A DNA stretch of 64,000 nt, taken from NCBI RefSeq assembly GCF_021298855.1, contig NZ_JAJTHI010000005.1, positions 62,001-126,000 on the forward strand, written 5' to 3'. The DNA is from Gemmatimonas sp. GTDB lineage: Bacteria; Gemmatimonadota; Gemmatimonadetes; Gemmatimonadales; Gemmatimonadaceae. Made by a program: the position numbers and the translations under genes. Below the pieces are notes generated by a model. It was not told the DNA's origin, did not search any database, and worked only from the letters and a program-made list of their open reading frames with translations. Shown here in pieces: positions 32,142 to 41,868 of this stretch (position 1 is its first letter; every line of letters begins with the position of its first letter).

Positions 32142-33521
32142 ATGAGCATCAATCGAGCGATCTTCCGGCAGTATGACGTCCGTGGCGTGGTGGGGACCGA
32201 TCTCACCGAGGAGGTCGCGTACGGCATCGGGCGCGGGTACGCCGCCCTGCTGGCCGAACGGGGGATTGCCGGGGCCGTGGCGGTGGGGCGGGACAACCGG
32301 CCGAGCGGAGCGGCGCTGCGCGATGCGCTGGTGCGGGGGCTGACGGAAAGCGGGGTGGATGTGGTGGATGTCGGCATCGTGCCGACGCCGCTCCTCTATT
32401 GGGCGCTGCACCACGAAGCCGTCGTGGGGGGCATCCAGATCACCGGATCGCACAACCCACCCGAGTACAACGGCTTCAAGATGTGCCTCGGTACGGCGTC
32501 GCTGCACGGTGCCGACATTCAGACGCTCTACGAGCGCATCGTGGCGGGGCCCATGCCGAGCGGGCAGGGGACGGTGCGTCATGCGGCAGTCATTGATCGC
32601 TACGTGCACGACATCGCCACGCGGGTGGGGCCCATTGCCCGGGTCGATGGGAGCCGGCTGCGCGTGGTGTACGACTGCGGGAACGGCGCGGCCGCCCTGG
32701 TGGCCCCCCAGCTCTTCGACGCGTTGGGTGTCGACGCCATCGGGCTCTTCACCGAAAGCGATGGCACCTTCCCGAATCATCACCCCGATCCCACCGTCCC
32801 CGAGAATCTTGCCGACTGCATTGCCGCCGTGCAGACCCACGGGGCAGAGATGGGCGTCGCGTTCGATGGCGACGCCGATCGCATCGGCGTGGTCGATGCG
32901 CACGGCCGCATCATCTGGGGCGACCAACTGCTCATCCTCTACGCCCGCGACGTGCTGGCGCGCACCGGGCCTGGTCAGCCCATCATCTTCGACGTGAAGT
33001 GCTCACAGGCACTTTCCGACGGGATCGCAGCGGCTGGCGGCACGCCCGTGATGTGGAAGACCGGGCATTCGCTCATCAAGGAGAAGATGAAGAGCCTCCA
33101 GGCGCCGCTCGCGGGCGAGATGTCGGGGCACATGTTCTTCTCGGAGGGGTTTTACGGCCATGACGATGCGTTGTACGCCGCAGCGCGGCTGCTGCGCATC
33201 GTGGCCGACAGCGGCAAGCGCATCGACGCGCTGCTCGCCGACGTGCCGCCCTACGTGTCGACACCGGAGATCCGCATTGACACGGACGACGAGACGAAGT
33301 TCGCCATCATGGCGAAGGCCGTCCCGCACTTTGCCGCCCGGTACGAGGTCATCGATGTCGATGGCGTGCGGGTGCTCTTTGGCGACGGCTGGGGGTTGCT
33401 GCGCGCCTCCAACACCCAACCGGTGATCGTTGCGCGGTACGAAGCACGCACGGAGCAGCGTCTTCACGAGATCCGCACCATCATGGAGACATGGGTGCGC
33501 GAGCAGGGTATCACGCTCTGA
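32142..33521 (+). CDS. Phosphomannomutase/phosphoglucomutase (alpha-D-phosphohexomutase)
   Basis: Interconverts hexose 6- and 1-phosphates for sugar-nucleotide and polysaccharide synthesis. The 459-residue protein has the catalytic phosphoserine loop TGSHNPPEYNGFK, the metal loop FDGDADRIGV, the sugar-binding GEMSGHMFF (glucose/mannose-type GEMSGH) and a C-terminal phosphate-binding RASNTQP. AlgC/ManB-type enzymes use both mannose and glucose phosphates, so I leave the symbol open. The ATG at 32142 follows a 75-bp gap after nuoN. The next gene starts 21 bp downstream. Confidence 0.93.
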   Translation: MSINRAIFRQYDVRGVVGTDLTEEVAYGIGRGYAALLAERGIAGAVAVGRDNRPSGAALRDALVRGLTESGVDVVDVGIVPTPLLYWALHHEAVVGGIQITGSHNPPEYNGFKMCLGTASLHGADIQTLYERIVAGPMPSGQGTVRHAAVIDRYVHDIATRVGPIARVDGSRLRVVYDCGNGAAALVAPQLFDALGVDAIGLFTESDGTFPNHHPDPTVPENLADCIAAVQTHGAEMGVAFDGDADRIGVVDAHGRIIWGDQLLILYARDVLARTGPGQPIIFDVKCSQALSDGIAAAGGTPVMWKTGHSLIKEKMKSLQAPLAGEMSGHMFFSEGFYGHDDALYAAARLLRIVADSGKRIDALLADVPPYVSTPEIRIDTDDETKFAIMAKAVPHFAARYEVIDVDGVRVLFGDGWGLLRASNTQPVIVARYEARTEQRLHEIRTIMETWVREQGITL

Positions 33522-33542
33522 CCGCCGTCGGCGCACACTGAC

Positions 33543-36200
33543 GTGGGGAACAGGCGCTGGCTCCTCCTCGTGGTGGCTGTGGCCGCCGTCGTGCTCCTCG
33601 TAGGGCGCACCGCGACGGCGTTGATCGTGGATCACGCATGGTACGATGCCATGGGCGTGCCCACCCTGTTCTGGGAGCGGGTCCTCGACACCGTGCTGCT
33701 GCAGGGCGGCGCCTGGATCGTCGGCTCTCTCTTCGCGTTCGCCAATCTGCACGCGGTGCGGCGCACCATTCTCGCCGTGGCGGTCCCGTCGCGCGTCGCC
33801 AACATCGAGCTCACGGCCATGGTGCCGGGACGGCGGCTGCTGTCGGCGACGATCATTCTCGCCCTGCTGGTTGGGGCCGTGCTGGCCATCCCGCTCACCA
33901 ACTGGGAAACGCTCGCCCTCGCCCGGCACGGCATCCCGTTCGGCGAAATCGAAGGCATTTTCGATCGCGACCTGGGGCACTACGTCTACTGGTTGCCCTT
34001 CGAGGAGACGATGTACCTCTGGGCCCTGGTCAGCGTCGTGGCGCTCACGGCGATGGTCCTGGTGCTTTATGCCCTCACCCGTTCGCTCCGGCTCGAAGGA
34101 CGACGCATCGCGGCGAGTACCCATGTCCGGCGGCACCTGAGTGTGTTGGGAGCGCTCGTGCTGCTGCTGCTGGCCTGGAGCTATCGACTCGATGCGTTCG
34201 ACCTGCTGCGCGCGGGCAGCGGTCCCGACGGACTGTTCCTGCGCGTCGATCATCGGGTCACCTTGCGCATGGACGCGGTGCTGGCGTACGGCTCGGCGAT
34301 GGCCGCCCTGATCATCCTGCGTACGGGCTGGGCCGGACAGCTCAAGGCGGCCTTCGTCACGTTGACCGTCATCCTGCTCGCCGCCATGGGGTTGCGGCAC
34401 GTCGTGCCCGCCGTGGCGGCGAGGGGGGACACGCTGGGTGACCCGGCACGGCGTGATGCCGATTACGTGGCGGCCCGCGCGTTGTTCAGTCGGCGCGCCT
34501 TCGACGCCGATGCGGTGCGTTCGCTTCCGCTTGACAGTGCCGATCGCGCCAATCGCGCCGCGATGCTCCCCCTGCCAACACCGACCGCCACGCTTGGCGC
34601 CCGGGCCAGTCTCTGGGACGCCGTGACACTCGCGGAGGGGCTGCGCCCGGGGGGCACATTGCCGGTTTCCTCCACTCGCGGTGACGACTGGGCGACGACC
34701 GGGAGCGAACCACGCCCCGCGGCGACCGATGCGTCGGGGTACATGGCCGTCGCCGCCCCTGGCTGGTTCCTGCTCGACGGACGAGTGACCGCGTTGCGCG
34801 TCGAGCGCCCGGTGTCGGGTGCCGGTGCCTGGCGGCTGTCGCTGGTGGATGCCTCGCGGGCGGTACTGAGCGACAGCCTCGTGCCGGTGCCGGGGTCCGT
34901 TGCTGATGGGAGGTACGGCGACAAGGCGCCGCTGGTGGCACCAGGTGCCAGCGGCGCCCGCCTGTTGGATGGTGCCACCGCGGCCGAGGTGCCGGGCGCG
35001 CTGCTCGACACGCCGCTGGCGCGCCTCGCGCATGCCTGGGCCTTGCGCGATCTCTCGTTGCTTGGCGCCGATTCCACGGCGGGGAGCCCGTTGCTCGTGA
35101 GCCATCGCGACGTCCGTGAGCGGGTGCGACGCATCGCGCCGGTCTTCGAGCAGAGCACCACCGTGCATGCGATCCGCGACGGCAACCGGCTGTACTGGGT
35201 GCTGCACCTCTATAGTGCGTCGGCCCGGTATCCGTTGAGCCAGCGGTGGCAGGTGGGCGACGGCGTGTACTCCTACTTCAAGCTGGCCGGCACCGCCATC
35301 GTGGATGCCGGTACCGGGCGCGTGCGAGTGATGCCGGCGGAGAAGCCCGACGCTCTGGCCCGCACGTGGATGACGCGACTCCCCGGACTGTTCTCGCGGC
35401 GTGCCGAATTGCCGCCCTCCCTCGCCGTGCAACTGCCACCGCCAACGGACGGCGCGGAGTTGCAGGTGCGCACCTTCGCGCGGTACGGCTCGCGTCTCGA
35501 GGGGCCGGTCCTTCGTCACCTGCCGGACAGTGCCTTCATCAATGGCCCCGCCGCACCGGTCATGCTGGAGCAGGAGGGCGGGGCCGTGGCGTCATGGAGT
35601 GTGCCGTTGCTCGACGCCCGGGAGGCGGTGGCCGGCGTGGTGACCGTGACGGGCGGGGCCGTGCCAACAACGTACTGGTGGACGTCCTCACCTGCGGTGC
35701 CGTGGCCGGCAACGCTCGCGCGCATGGCGGCGGCCGTGGACAGCCTGCGGGCGCACGCGCGCGCCGATTCCGGAGGTGCGCCTGGGCCGACGCCTGCCAC
35801 GGTTCCTCGAGGGTCGGCCCGTGCCGAATCGGCCGGGCCGGTCTCGCGGGCCCTGCTGTCGCGCCCCGAAGCCATGGTCACCTCGCGTGGGGTGCTGTAT
35901 GTGCAGGCGGCACAGGGGGCAGGCGCCGACGGGCGCCTGTCGATGGGCGCAGCAGTGGTGAGTGACGGCGAGCAGATCGGCGTGGGACCCACCCTCGCCG
36001 ATGCGCTGGCCTCGCTCGGAGAGACGGTCGAACGGCCGCGCCATGGCGGGCGCACCGCCATGGGTGTTTCCACGCCGGAGACAGGCGCCCCGTCGCGCTG
36101 GTACGACGCCATGCGACAAGCCATGAAGCAAGGTGATTGGAGTGCATTCGGGGCGGCGTTCGACAGCCTCGGACGCGCGTTGGGCAGACCGCCGCAGTGA
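33543..36200 (+). CDS. UPF0182-family large membrane protein of unknown function
   Basis: Protein of 885 residues from the GTG at 33543. About seven hydrophobic helices in the first 300 residues (first near 5-25) are followed by a large, probably extracytoplasmic region of about 560 residues. The block FDRDLGHYVYWLPFEETMYLWALVS near residues 140-165 and the C-terminal SRGVLYVQ and PTLADALASLGE segments match the UPF0182 (COG1615) pattern. A Pro/Ala/Arg-rich linker lies near 740-770. No biochemical role is established for the family. It sits between a phosphohexomutase and sucCD with no obvious pathway link. Confidence 0.75.
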   Translation: MGNRRWLLLVVAVAAVVLLVGRTATALIVDHAWYDAMGVPTLFWERVLDTVLLQGGAWIVGSLFAFANLHAVRRTILAVAVPSRVANIELTAMVPGRRLLSATIILALLVGAVLAIPLTNWETLALARHGIPFGEIEGIFDRDLGHYVYWLPFEETMYLWALVSVVALTAMVLVLYALTRSLRLEGRRIAASTHVRRHLSVLGALVLLLLAWSYRLDAFDLLRAGSGPDGLFLRVDHRVTLRMDAVLAYGSAMAALIILRTGWAGQLKAAFVTLTVILLAAMGLRHVVPAVAARGDTLGDPARRDADYVAARALFSRRAFDADAVRSLPLDSADRANRAAMLPLPTPTATLGARASLWDAVTLAEGLRPGGTLPVSSTRGDDWATTGSEPRPAATDASGYMAVAAPGWFLLDGRVTALRVERPVSGAGAWRLSLVDASRAVLSDSLVPVPGSVADGRYGDKAPLVAPGASGARLLDGATAAEVPGALLDTPLARLAHAWALRDLSLLGADSTAGSPLLVSHRDVRERVRRIAPVFEQSTTVHAIRDGNRLYWVLHLYSASARYPLSQRWQVGDGVYSYFKLAGTAIVDAGTGRVRVMPAEKPDALARTWMTRLPGLFSRRAELPPSLAVQLPPPTDGAELQVRTFARYGSRLEGPVLRHLPDSAFINGPAAPVMLEQEGGAVASWSVPLLDAREAVAGVVTVTGGAVPTTYWWTSSPAVPWPATLARMAAAVDSLRAHARADSGGAPGPTPATVPRGSARAESAGPVSRALLSRPEAMVTSRGVLYVQAAQGAGADGRLSMGAAVVSDGEQIGVGPTLADALASLGETVERPRHGGRTAMGVSTPETGAPSRWYDAMRQAMKQGDWSAFGAAFDSLGRALGRPPQ

Positions 36201-36274
36201 TTGCGGCCGGACGCACCGCCGGCGGTTCACGGCGGTGGATCCGTCAGGACACACCGGGGGCGGGCAGGCTCGTA

Positions 36275-36304
36275 TTGCCCTTCACCGGTGCGACCACCTA
36301 GCAT
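36275..36304 (+). promoter_or_regulatory. Predicted sucCD promoter (TTGCCC-18-TAGCAT)
   Basis: A -35 box TTGCCC (36275-36280), 18-bp spacer and -10 box TAGCAT (36299-36304) precede sucC by 35 bp. Upstream, an imperfectly located hairpin CACCGCC (36215-36221) with GGCGGTG (36232-36238) may end the previous transcript. Confidence 0.5.
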
Positions 36305-36339
36305 TGAACCGCTGACATTCCCCAGTCCTTGGAGAGCGC

Positions 36340-37485
36340 GTGAACCTACACGAGTATCAGGCAAAAGAGCTGTTGCGGGCGGCCGGTGTGCCGATTCCGC
36401 CCGGCGAAGTCGCCACGACCGCCGATCAGGCGGAAGCCATCGCCAAGAAGTACGGCACCGCAGTCATGGTGAAGGCCCAGGTGCATGCCGGTGGGCGCGG
36501 CAAGGCGGGTGGCGTGAAGTTCTGCCCCACCCCTGACGTGGCGAAGGAGAAGGCCACCGCCATTCTGGGCATGACGATCAAGGATCTCACGGTGGAAAAG
36601 GTGCTCGTGACCGTTGCCGCGGACATCGGGTCCGAGGCGTACGTGGGCATCATCGTCGACCGCGCCACCAAGAAGCCCGTGTTCATGGTGTCGGCCGCCG
36701 GCGGCATCGACATTGAAGAGGTGGCGGCGACCACGCCCGAGAAGATCCTCTACCACCCGGTGGACACGCGCTACGGCCTGCTGCCCTTCGAGGCCATGCG
36801 CATGGGCTTCTTCCTGTACAAGGATGTGAAGCTGGCCCGTCAGGCGGCGAAGATCATGCAGCAGCTGTATACGGCATTCATGAACGCCGGCTGCTCGCTC
36901 GCCGAGATCAACCCGCTGGTCATGACGCCGCAGGGAGAGCTCATCGCGGTTGACGGCAAGATGGTGATCGACGACAACGAACTCGATCGTCGGCCCGATA
37001 TCGCCGCGCTGCGCGACGAAAGCAGCGAAGCCCCGAGTGAAGTGGATGCGCGCAACGCGAATCTCACGTTCATCAAGCTCGACGGCAACGTGGGGTGCGT
37101 GGTGAACGGCGCCGGCCTCGCGATGGCCACCATGGACCTCGTGAAGTACTACGGCGGCGACCCCGCCAACTTCCTCGACATCGGTGGTTCGTCGAACCCC
37201 GAGAAGGTGGTGAACGCGCTCCGCATCATCACGTCGGATCCGAACGTGAAGTGCATCCTGTTCAACATCTTCGGCGGCATCACGCGCACCGACGACGTCG
37301 CGAACGGCATCGTGACCGCGACGAAGCAGAACCCGCTGAAGGTGCCCATCGTCATCCGTCTCACCGGCACCAACGAGGAGCTCGCGTTGCAGATCCTGAA
37401 GGAGAACGGCTTCTCGGCGTCGAGCGACATGGACTCGGCCGTGCAGCGCGCCGTGGAACTCGCCACCAAGGGAGGTGCGGCGTGA
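36340..37485 (+). CDS. sucC: Succinyl-CoA synthetase beta subunit
   Basis: ADP- or GDP-forming subunit of the TCA-cycle enzyme that makes ATP (or GTP) from succinyl-CoA. It has 381 residues from the GTG at 36340, preceded by a good ribosome site GGAGAG (36331-36336). The ATP-grasp region starts with [18 protein letters not shown] and [16 protein letters not shown], and the CoA-ligase domain has [15 protein letters not shown] and FLDIGG. Its stop overlaps the sucD GTG. Confidence 0.96.
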   Translation: MNLHEYQAKELLRAAGVPIPPGEVATTADQAEAIAKKYGTAVMVKAQVHAGGRGKAGGVKFCPTPDVAKEKATAILGMTIKDLTVEKVLVTVAADIGSEAYVGIIVDRATKKPVFMVSAAGGIDIEEVAATTPEKILYHPVDTRYGLLPFEAMRMGFFLYKDVKLARQAAKIMQQLYTAFMNAGCSLAEINPLVMTPQGELIAVDGKMVIDDNELDRRPDIAALRDESSEAPSEVDARNANLTFIKLDGNVGCVVNGAGLAMATMDLVKYYGGDPANFLDIGGSSNPEKVVNALRIITSDPNVKCILFNIFGGITRTDDVANGIVTATKQNPLKVPIVIRLTGTNEELALQILKENGFSASSDMDSAVQRAVELATKGGAA

Positions 37486-38354
37486 GCATCTTCATCGACA
37501 AGAGCACCAAGCTGGTGGTGCAGGGCATCACGGGCCGCGACGGTTCGTTCCATGCCAAGCAGATGATCGAATACGGCACGCAGGTCGTGGCCGGCGTGAC
37601 CCCGGGCAAGGGTGGCCAGACCTTCGAAGGTACCGCCCCCATCTTCGACACCGTGCACGATGCGGTGCAGGCAACCGGTGCCAACACCTCGGTGATCTAC
37701 GTGCCGCCCATGTACGCGGCCGATGCGATCATGGAAGCCGCGGCGGCGGGCGTGAAGTTCATCGTCTGCATCACCGAAGGCGTGCCGGTGCTCGACATGA
37801 CGAAGGTGTATCCCTTCGTGAAGGAGCATGGCGCACGTCTGCTCGGCCCGAACTGCCCGGGGCTCATCACGCCGGGGGAGAGCAAGGTGGGGATCATCCC
37901 CGGCCGCATCTGCGCTCCCGGTCCGGTGGGTGTGGTCAGCCGCTCCGGAACGCTCACCTACGAAGTCGTGAACGCGCTCACCAAGGCCGGCATCGGCCAG
38001 AGCACGTGCGTCGGCATCGGTGGTGACCCGATCAACGGCACCAACTTCATCGACTGCCTGGCGGCGTTCGAGAAGGATCCGCACACGAAGGCCGTGGCCA
38101 TGATGGGCGAAATCGGTGGCACCGATGAACAGGAAGCCGCCGACTTCGTGAAGAACCACATGACCAAGCCGGTCGTGGGCTTCATCGCCGGTCAGACGGC
38201 CCCGCCGGGCCGCCGCATGGGTCACGCGGGCGCCATCATCTCGGGCTCGGCCGGGACGGCCGCCGAGAAGATCGACGCCTTCAAGGCCGCCGGCATGGGC
38301 GTGGCCCAGCGCCCGGTGGACTTCGTGGAGCTGATCCGGGCCCGTCTGGGGTGA
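37482..38354 (+). CDS. sucD: Succinyl-CoA synthetase alpha subunit
   Basis: CoA-binding and phosphohistidine subunit, 290 residues from the GTG at 37482 (GTGA overlap with sucC, ribosome site GGAGGT at 37471-37476). The phosphorylated His248 lies in GHAGAIISG. The segments [32 protein letters not shown] and [12 protein letters not shown] are typical. It pairs with sucC. Confidence 0.97.
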   Translation: MSIFIDKSTKLVVQGITGRDGSFHAKQMIEYGTQVVAGVTPGKGGQTFEGTAPIFDTVHDAVQATGANTSVIYVPPMYAADAIMEAAAAGVKFIVCITEGVPVLDMTKVYPFVKEHGARLLGPNCPGLITPGESKVGIIPGRICAPGPVGVVSRSGTLTYEVVNALTKAGIGQSTCVGIGGDPINGTNFIDCLAAFEKDPHTKAVAMMGEIGGTDEQEAADFVKNHMTKPVVGFIAGQTAPPGRRMGHAGAIISGSAGTAAEKIDAFKAAGMGVAQRPVDFVELIRARLG

Positions 38355-38405
38355 CGGTCTCGTGGCGGGCGCCGCTTTCTTCGGCGTCCGGCCTGGTTAT
38401 CTTGC

Positions 38406-38435
38406 GCGCGGCGGGGGCTCTGGCTCCCGCCGCGC
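38406..38435 (+). terminator. Strong hairpin between sucD and ndk
   Basis: A 13-bp stem with one G-U pair, GCGCGGCGGGGGC (38406-38418) and GCTCCCGCCGCGC (38423-38435), has a 4-nt loop. A short TTTTC lies 16 bp further on. It may end sucCD or form the 5' end of the ndk leader, because a TATCTT -10-like sequence (38398-38403) lies directly before it. Confidence 0.5.
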
Positions 38436-38479
38436 CGTGCTTCCGGCGCCTGTTTTCACCATTCGACCCCTCCCGGACC

Positions 38480-38902
38480 ATGGCTGGCCGCCGCACCCTT
38501 ACGATCGTCAAGCCCGACGCCTTTGCCGCCGGCAACGCGGGCAATATCATTGCGCTGCTCGAGCGCCAGGGCTTTCAGGTGAAGGCCGCCCGCGTCATGC
38601 ACCTGACCACGGCGCAGGCAGGCGCCTTTTACGAAGTGCACGCGGCCCGTCCGTTTTACGGGGAACTGGTGGAGTTCATGACCAGTGGCCCGTGTCTGCC
38701 GATGATCCTCGAGAAGGACGACGCAGTCGCTGCCTTGCGTACCGCGATCGGCGCCACGGACCCGGCGGAAGCGGCGGAAGGGACGGTGCGGAAGCTGTAC
38801 GCCGAGTCGAAGGGGAAGAATGCCATCCACGCGTCCGACTCCGACGAGAACGCGGCGCGGGAAGCGCGGTTCTTCTTCGCCGAAGCCGACGTCATCGCCT
38901 GA
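38480..38902 (+). CDS. ndk: Nucleoside diphosphate kinase
   Basis: Transfers the gamma phosphate among nucleoside di- and triphosphates through a phosphohistidine. The 140-residue protein has the family length from the ATG at 38480 ([15 protein letters not shown]); the open frame extends upstream to 38351 but that stretch is the hairpin leader. Catalytic His117 lies in NAIHASDS, with [16 protein letters not shown] and [10 protein letters not shown] also visible. It follows sucCD, whose GTP/ATP output it could equilibrate. Confidence 0.95.
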   Translation: MAGRRTLTIVKPDAFAAGNAGNIIALLERQGFQVKAARVMHLTTAQAGAFYEVHAARPFYGELVEFMTSGPCLPMILEKDDAVAALRTAIGATDPAEAAEGTVRKLYAESKGKNAIHASDSDENAAREARFFFAEADVIA

Positions 38903-39004
38903 GGGGGCCGGTGCCACCGGTTGGCGTGAGCCGACGGCGGTGGCTGCCAGCTAACTCCGCACGGTGGCGGCACTTGTCTCCACCGGAAGCGGGGCGAAAG
39001 GCGG

Positions 39005-39042
39005 CGCCAGCCCTTGTGTGACGGGGGCTGGCGTTCTACGTT
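39005..39042 (+). promoter_or_regulatory. Predicted promoter of yceD-rpmF-fab genes with overlapping inverted repeat
   Basis: A -35 box TTGTGT (39014-39019), 17-bp spacer and -10 box TACGTT (39037-39042) end 8 bp before the yceD ATG at 39051, so the transcript would be leaderless or nearly so. A 9-bp inverted repeat, CGCCAGCCC (39005-39013) and GGGCTGGCG (39025-39033), flanks the -35 box. It could be an operator or the terminator of ndk. Confidence 0.5.
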
Positions 39043-39050
39043 ACACGGCT

Positions 39051-39551
39051 ATGCTGTGCTTTGACATCCGCAGTTTGGAAGCCCGTGCAGAAGTGGTCGA
39101 CGGTTGGCTCGATGCCGGGGATTCCGTGTGGGAGGCAGGTGAGTCGCGTCCGGTCGATCCCGGGGTGCACGTGACAGGCCGTCTCTCCGCTGCGGGACAC
39201 GGTCGCTTCTACTTCAGCGGCCATTTCGAAGGTACAGCACTCGCGGAGTGCCGGCGGTGTCTGGCCGAAGCGAGTGTGTCGGTGTCCGACGACGTGCAGT
39301 TGATCTTCGCCGAGTCCGGTGTGGACGAGGCGGGTGAAGACGACGTGGTCGTGATTCCGGCAGGTGTGCGAGAACTCGATCTGCGTCCGGCGATGCGGGA
39401 GGAGTGGCTCTTGGCCGTTCCGTCGTTTGCGCTGTGCCGTGACGATTGCCGCGGGCTCTGTCCGGCGTGCGGCGCCGATCGAAACGCGGGGGATTGCACC
39501 TGTCCTCCACCCTCTGATCCCCGGTGGGATGCGCTGCGCGCTCTGCGCTGA
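39051..39551 (+). CDS. yceD: YceD/DUF177 family protein, 23S rRNA accumulation
   Basis: Protein of 166 residues of the family that precedes rpmF in most bacteria and is linked to 23S rRNA accumulation. The chosen ATG at 39051 gives MLCFDIRSLEARAEVVDGWL, matching the family start; no ribosome site precedes it. A CRRC motif lies mid-protein and the C-terminus has CRDDCRGLCPACG and CTCPPP, probably zinc-binding. The order yceD-rpmF-plsX is a conserved neighbourhood. Confidence 0.85.
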   Translation: MLCFDIRSLEARAEVVDGWLDAGDSVWEAGESRPVDPGVHVTGRLSAAGHGRFYFSGHFEGTALAECRRCLAEASVSVSDDVQLIFAESGVDEAGEDDVVVIPAGVRELDLRPAMREEWLLAVPSFALCRDDCRGLCPACGADRNAGDCTCPPPSDPRWDALRALR

Positions 39552-39596
39552 GCGCCTGCCGGTCCTTACGTCTCGAATAGTTCAGGTCAGCATCCC

Positions 39597-39779
39597 ATGG
39601 CCGTACCGAAGCGCCGTACCTCGAAGCGGCGGAAGCGCGCCCGCAACACGCACAAGACCGCGCCCGCCATCGTGATCCAGTCGTGCCCGCAGTGCGGCAC
39701 GGCGAAGCGCCCGCACCGCGTTTGCGCGGAATGCGGGTACTATGCGGGCGAGCAGCGGGTAACGGCGCAGGAAGCGTAA
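39597..39779 (+). CDS. rpmF: Ribosomal protein L32
   Basis: Small 50S protein of 60 residues. The basic N-terminus MAVPKRRTSKRRKRARNTHK is typical and the zinc-binding form is shown by CPQC and CAEC. The ATG at 39597 is 45 bp after yceD, and plsX starts 2 bp after its stop, so translation of ribosomal and lipid genes is linked. Confidence 0.97.
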   Translation: MAVPKRRTSKRRKRARNTHKTAPAIVIQSCPQCGTAKRPHRVCAECGYYAGEQRVTAQEA

Positions 39780-39781
39780 GC

Positions 39782-40822
39782 TTGGCGCGCATCGCCGTGG
39801 ATGCCATGGGGGGCGACTTCGCCCCCCGGGCCCCCATCGCGGGCGCCGTGCAGGCGCTCGGCGCGCTCGCCCCCGAACACCACATCGACCTCGTCGGCCC
39901 CACCGCCGTAATCGAAGCGGAGCTCGACGTGCTCCTTGGCGGTGAGCTCGCCGGCCTTGCGCGCGTCCGTGAGCGTCTCGCCATTGTAGACGCGCCGGAC
40001 GTGATCGCCATGACCGACAAGCCTTCGGTCGCGCTGCGGGGCAAGACCAACAGCTCCATGGTGGTCGGCATCAAGCGCGTCGCCGAAGGGCACGCGCACG
40101 CGTTCGTCTCCGCCGGCAACACCGGGGCGCAGATGGCCGCGTCGCTTGTGCTGCTCAAGCTGCACCCCGGGCTCACCCGGCCCGCCATCGGCACGATCTT
40201 CCCGACGGCCAAGGAACCCATCCTCGTGCTCGATGTCGGCGCCAACGTCGATTGCGCCGCCGAGGAGTTGGTACAGTTTGCGCGCATTGGCACGGTCTAC
40301 GCGCGTGCCCTGCTTGGCCGTGCCGAACCGGCCGTCGGCCTGCTTTCCATTGGCGAGGAGCCGGAAAAGGGCAACCTGGCCGTGAAAGAGGCCCATCAGC
40401 GACTGCTGGGCGCCGGCCTCAACTTCCTCGGCAATGTCGAGGGGCGGGACCTGCCGCGCGGCGTCTGTGATCGCGGCCCCATCGACGTGGTCGTCTGCGA
40501 CGGGTTCACCGGCAACATCCTGCTCAAGTTCTACGAGAGCATCGGCCCCATGCTCATCGGCATGGTATCCCAGGTCGCCGGACTGGATGCGCGCAAGGTG
40601 GCCGGCTCACTCAAGCAGCTCGATGTCGACGAGTACGGCGGGGCGCCACTGCTGGGCGTCCGCGGGGTCTCGATCATCTCCCACGGCAAGAGTTCGCCCC
40701 GGGCCATCAGCAACGCCATTCAGGTGGCGTTGCGGGCGTACGAGTCGGGGATGACCGACGAGATCGGTCGCCGGCTCGCCGAGTCGATGCCCCAGGCGTC
40801 CCCCTCCGGAACAGCCTCATGA
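39782..40822 (+). CDS. plsX: PlsX, phosphate acyltransferase
   Basis: Converts acyl-ACP to acyl-phosphate for phospholipid synthesis by PlsY. The only start compatible with the neighbouring gene is the TTG at 39782, giving 346 residues beginning with LARIAVDAMGGDFAP, which matches the family. Other motifs are VSAGNTGAQMA, LDVGANVDC, LLSIGEEPEKGN and VVCDGFTGNILLKFYE. It ends in an ATGA overlap with fabH. Confidence 0.94.
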   Translation: MARIAVDAMGGDFAPRAPIAGAVQALGALAPEHHIDLVGPTAVIEAELDVLLGGELAGLARVRERLAIVDAPDVIAMTDKPSVALRGKTNSSMVVGIKRVAEGHAHAFVSAGNTGAQMAASLVLLKLHPGLTRPAIGTIFPTAKEPILVLDVGANVDCAAEELVQFARIGTVYARALLGRAEPAVGLLSIGEEPEKGNLAVKEAHQRLLGAGLNFLGNVEGRDLPRGVCDRGPIDVVVCDGFTGNILLKFYESIGPMLIGMVSQVAGLDARKVAGSLKQLDVDEYGGAPLLGVRGVSIISHGKSSPRAISNAIQVALRAYESGMTDEIGRRLAESMPQASPSGTAS

Positions 40823-41811
40823 AGCGACCGTTTTCGTACATTGCCGGGACCGGGCACGCCGTGCCCGCCAAGGTTGTCACCAACGCCGATATCGCGGCGA
40901 TGGGGGTCGACACCAACGACGAATGGATCGTCGAGCGGACGGGCATCCGCCAGCGTCACATCTGCGAACCCCACGAGTCCCTCGCTTCGCTCTGCGCCAA
41001 GGCGTCGCAGCAGGCCATGGCCAAGGCGGGAGTGACCGCCGGCGAGATCGACGTGATCATCGTGGGTACGGCGTCGCCCGATCACTTGCTGCCGTCTCAG
41101 GCCGTCGAAGTGCAGACGGCGCTCGGCGCGTCGCGTGCCGCGGCCTTCGATGTGGCGTCCGCCTGCTCGGGATGGCTGTACGGCGCCATCGTCGGCGACT
41201 CCATGATCGCGAGCGGCGCGGCCGACACGGTCCTGGTCATCGGCGCCGAAAAGTTGAGCGCGATTGTCGACTGGACCGACCGCAATACCTGCATCCTTTT
41301 CGCTGACGGCGCGGGGGCCACCGTGCTGCGTCGCGCGAAGGGCGAAAAGCGGGAGAAGGGCATCCTCTCCACGTTCATGCGCTCGGATGGGGCACTGGCC
41401 GAGTTGCTGTGGCGGCCGGCCGGTGGCGGCGCCGAACCGTACTCGCCGGAGGCTGGGAGTCGCGCCTGCATCCAGATGGCGGGACGCGAGGTCTTCAAGC
41501 ATGCGGTGCGCTCCATGGCCGAGGCCACCGATCGTGCGCTCGACAGCGCGCGCATCACGGCCGCCGATGTGGACCTGCTCATTCCGCATCAGGCGAACGT
41601 CCGCATCATTGAGGCAACGGCCAAGCACGCCGGCATCCCCATGGACAAGGTGTTCGTGAACGTCGATCGCTTCGGCAACACCTCCGCCGCCTCCATCCCC
41701 ATTGCGCTGAACGACGCCATGGAGCAGGGGCGCATCCGGGAAGGCAGCACGGTGCTCTTTGCGGCCTTCGGTGCGGGATTCACGTGGGGCTCACTCGTGG
41801 CCCGCTTCTAA
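40819..41811 (+). CDS. fabH: Beta-ketoacyl-ACP synthase III
   Basis: Starts fatty acid synthesis by condensing acetyl-CoA (or a branched acyl-CoA) with malonyl-ACP. The 330-residue protein has the catalytic triad: Cys116 in ASACSGW, His in IPHQANVRI and Asn in RFGNTSAAS. Acyl-CoA preference cannot be read from sequence alone. It follows plsX with an ATGA overlap; fabD starts 57 bp later. Confidence 0.96.
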   Translation: MKRPFSYIAGTGHAVPAKVVTNADIAAMGVDTNDEWIVERTGIRQRHICEPHESLASLCAKASQQAMAKAGVTAGEIDVIIVGTASPDHLLPSQAVEVQTALGASRAAAFDVASACSGWLYGAIVGDSMIASGAADTVLVIGAEKLSAIVDWTDRNTCILFADGAGATVLRRAKGEKREKGILSTFMRSDGALAELLWRPAGGGAEPYSPEAGSRACIQMAGREVFKHAVRSMAEATDRALDSARITAADVDLLIPHQANVRIIEATAKHAGIPMDKVFVNVDRFGNTSAASIPIALNDAMEQGRIREGSTVLFAAFGAGFTWGSLVARF

Positions 41812-41868
41812 ACGCGTCAGGCGCGGACGCCTCGGCGCCGCTCCTCACTTCAGCCCCTTCGTATCGCG

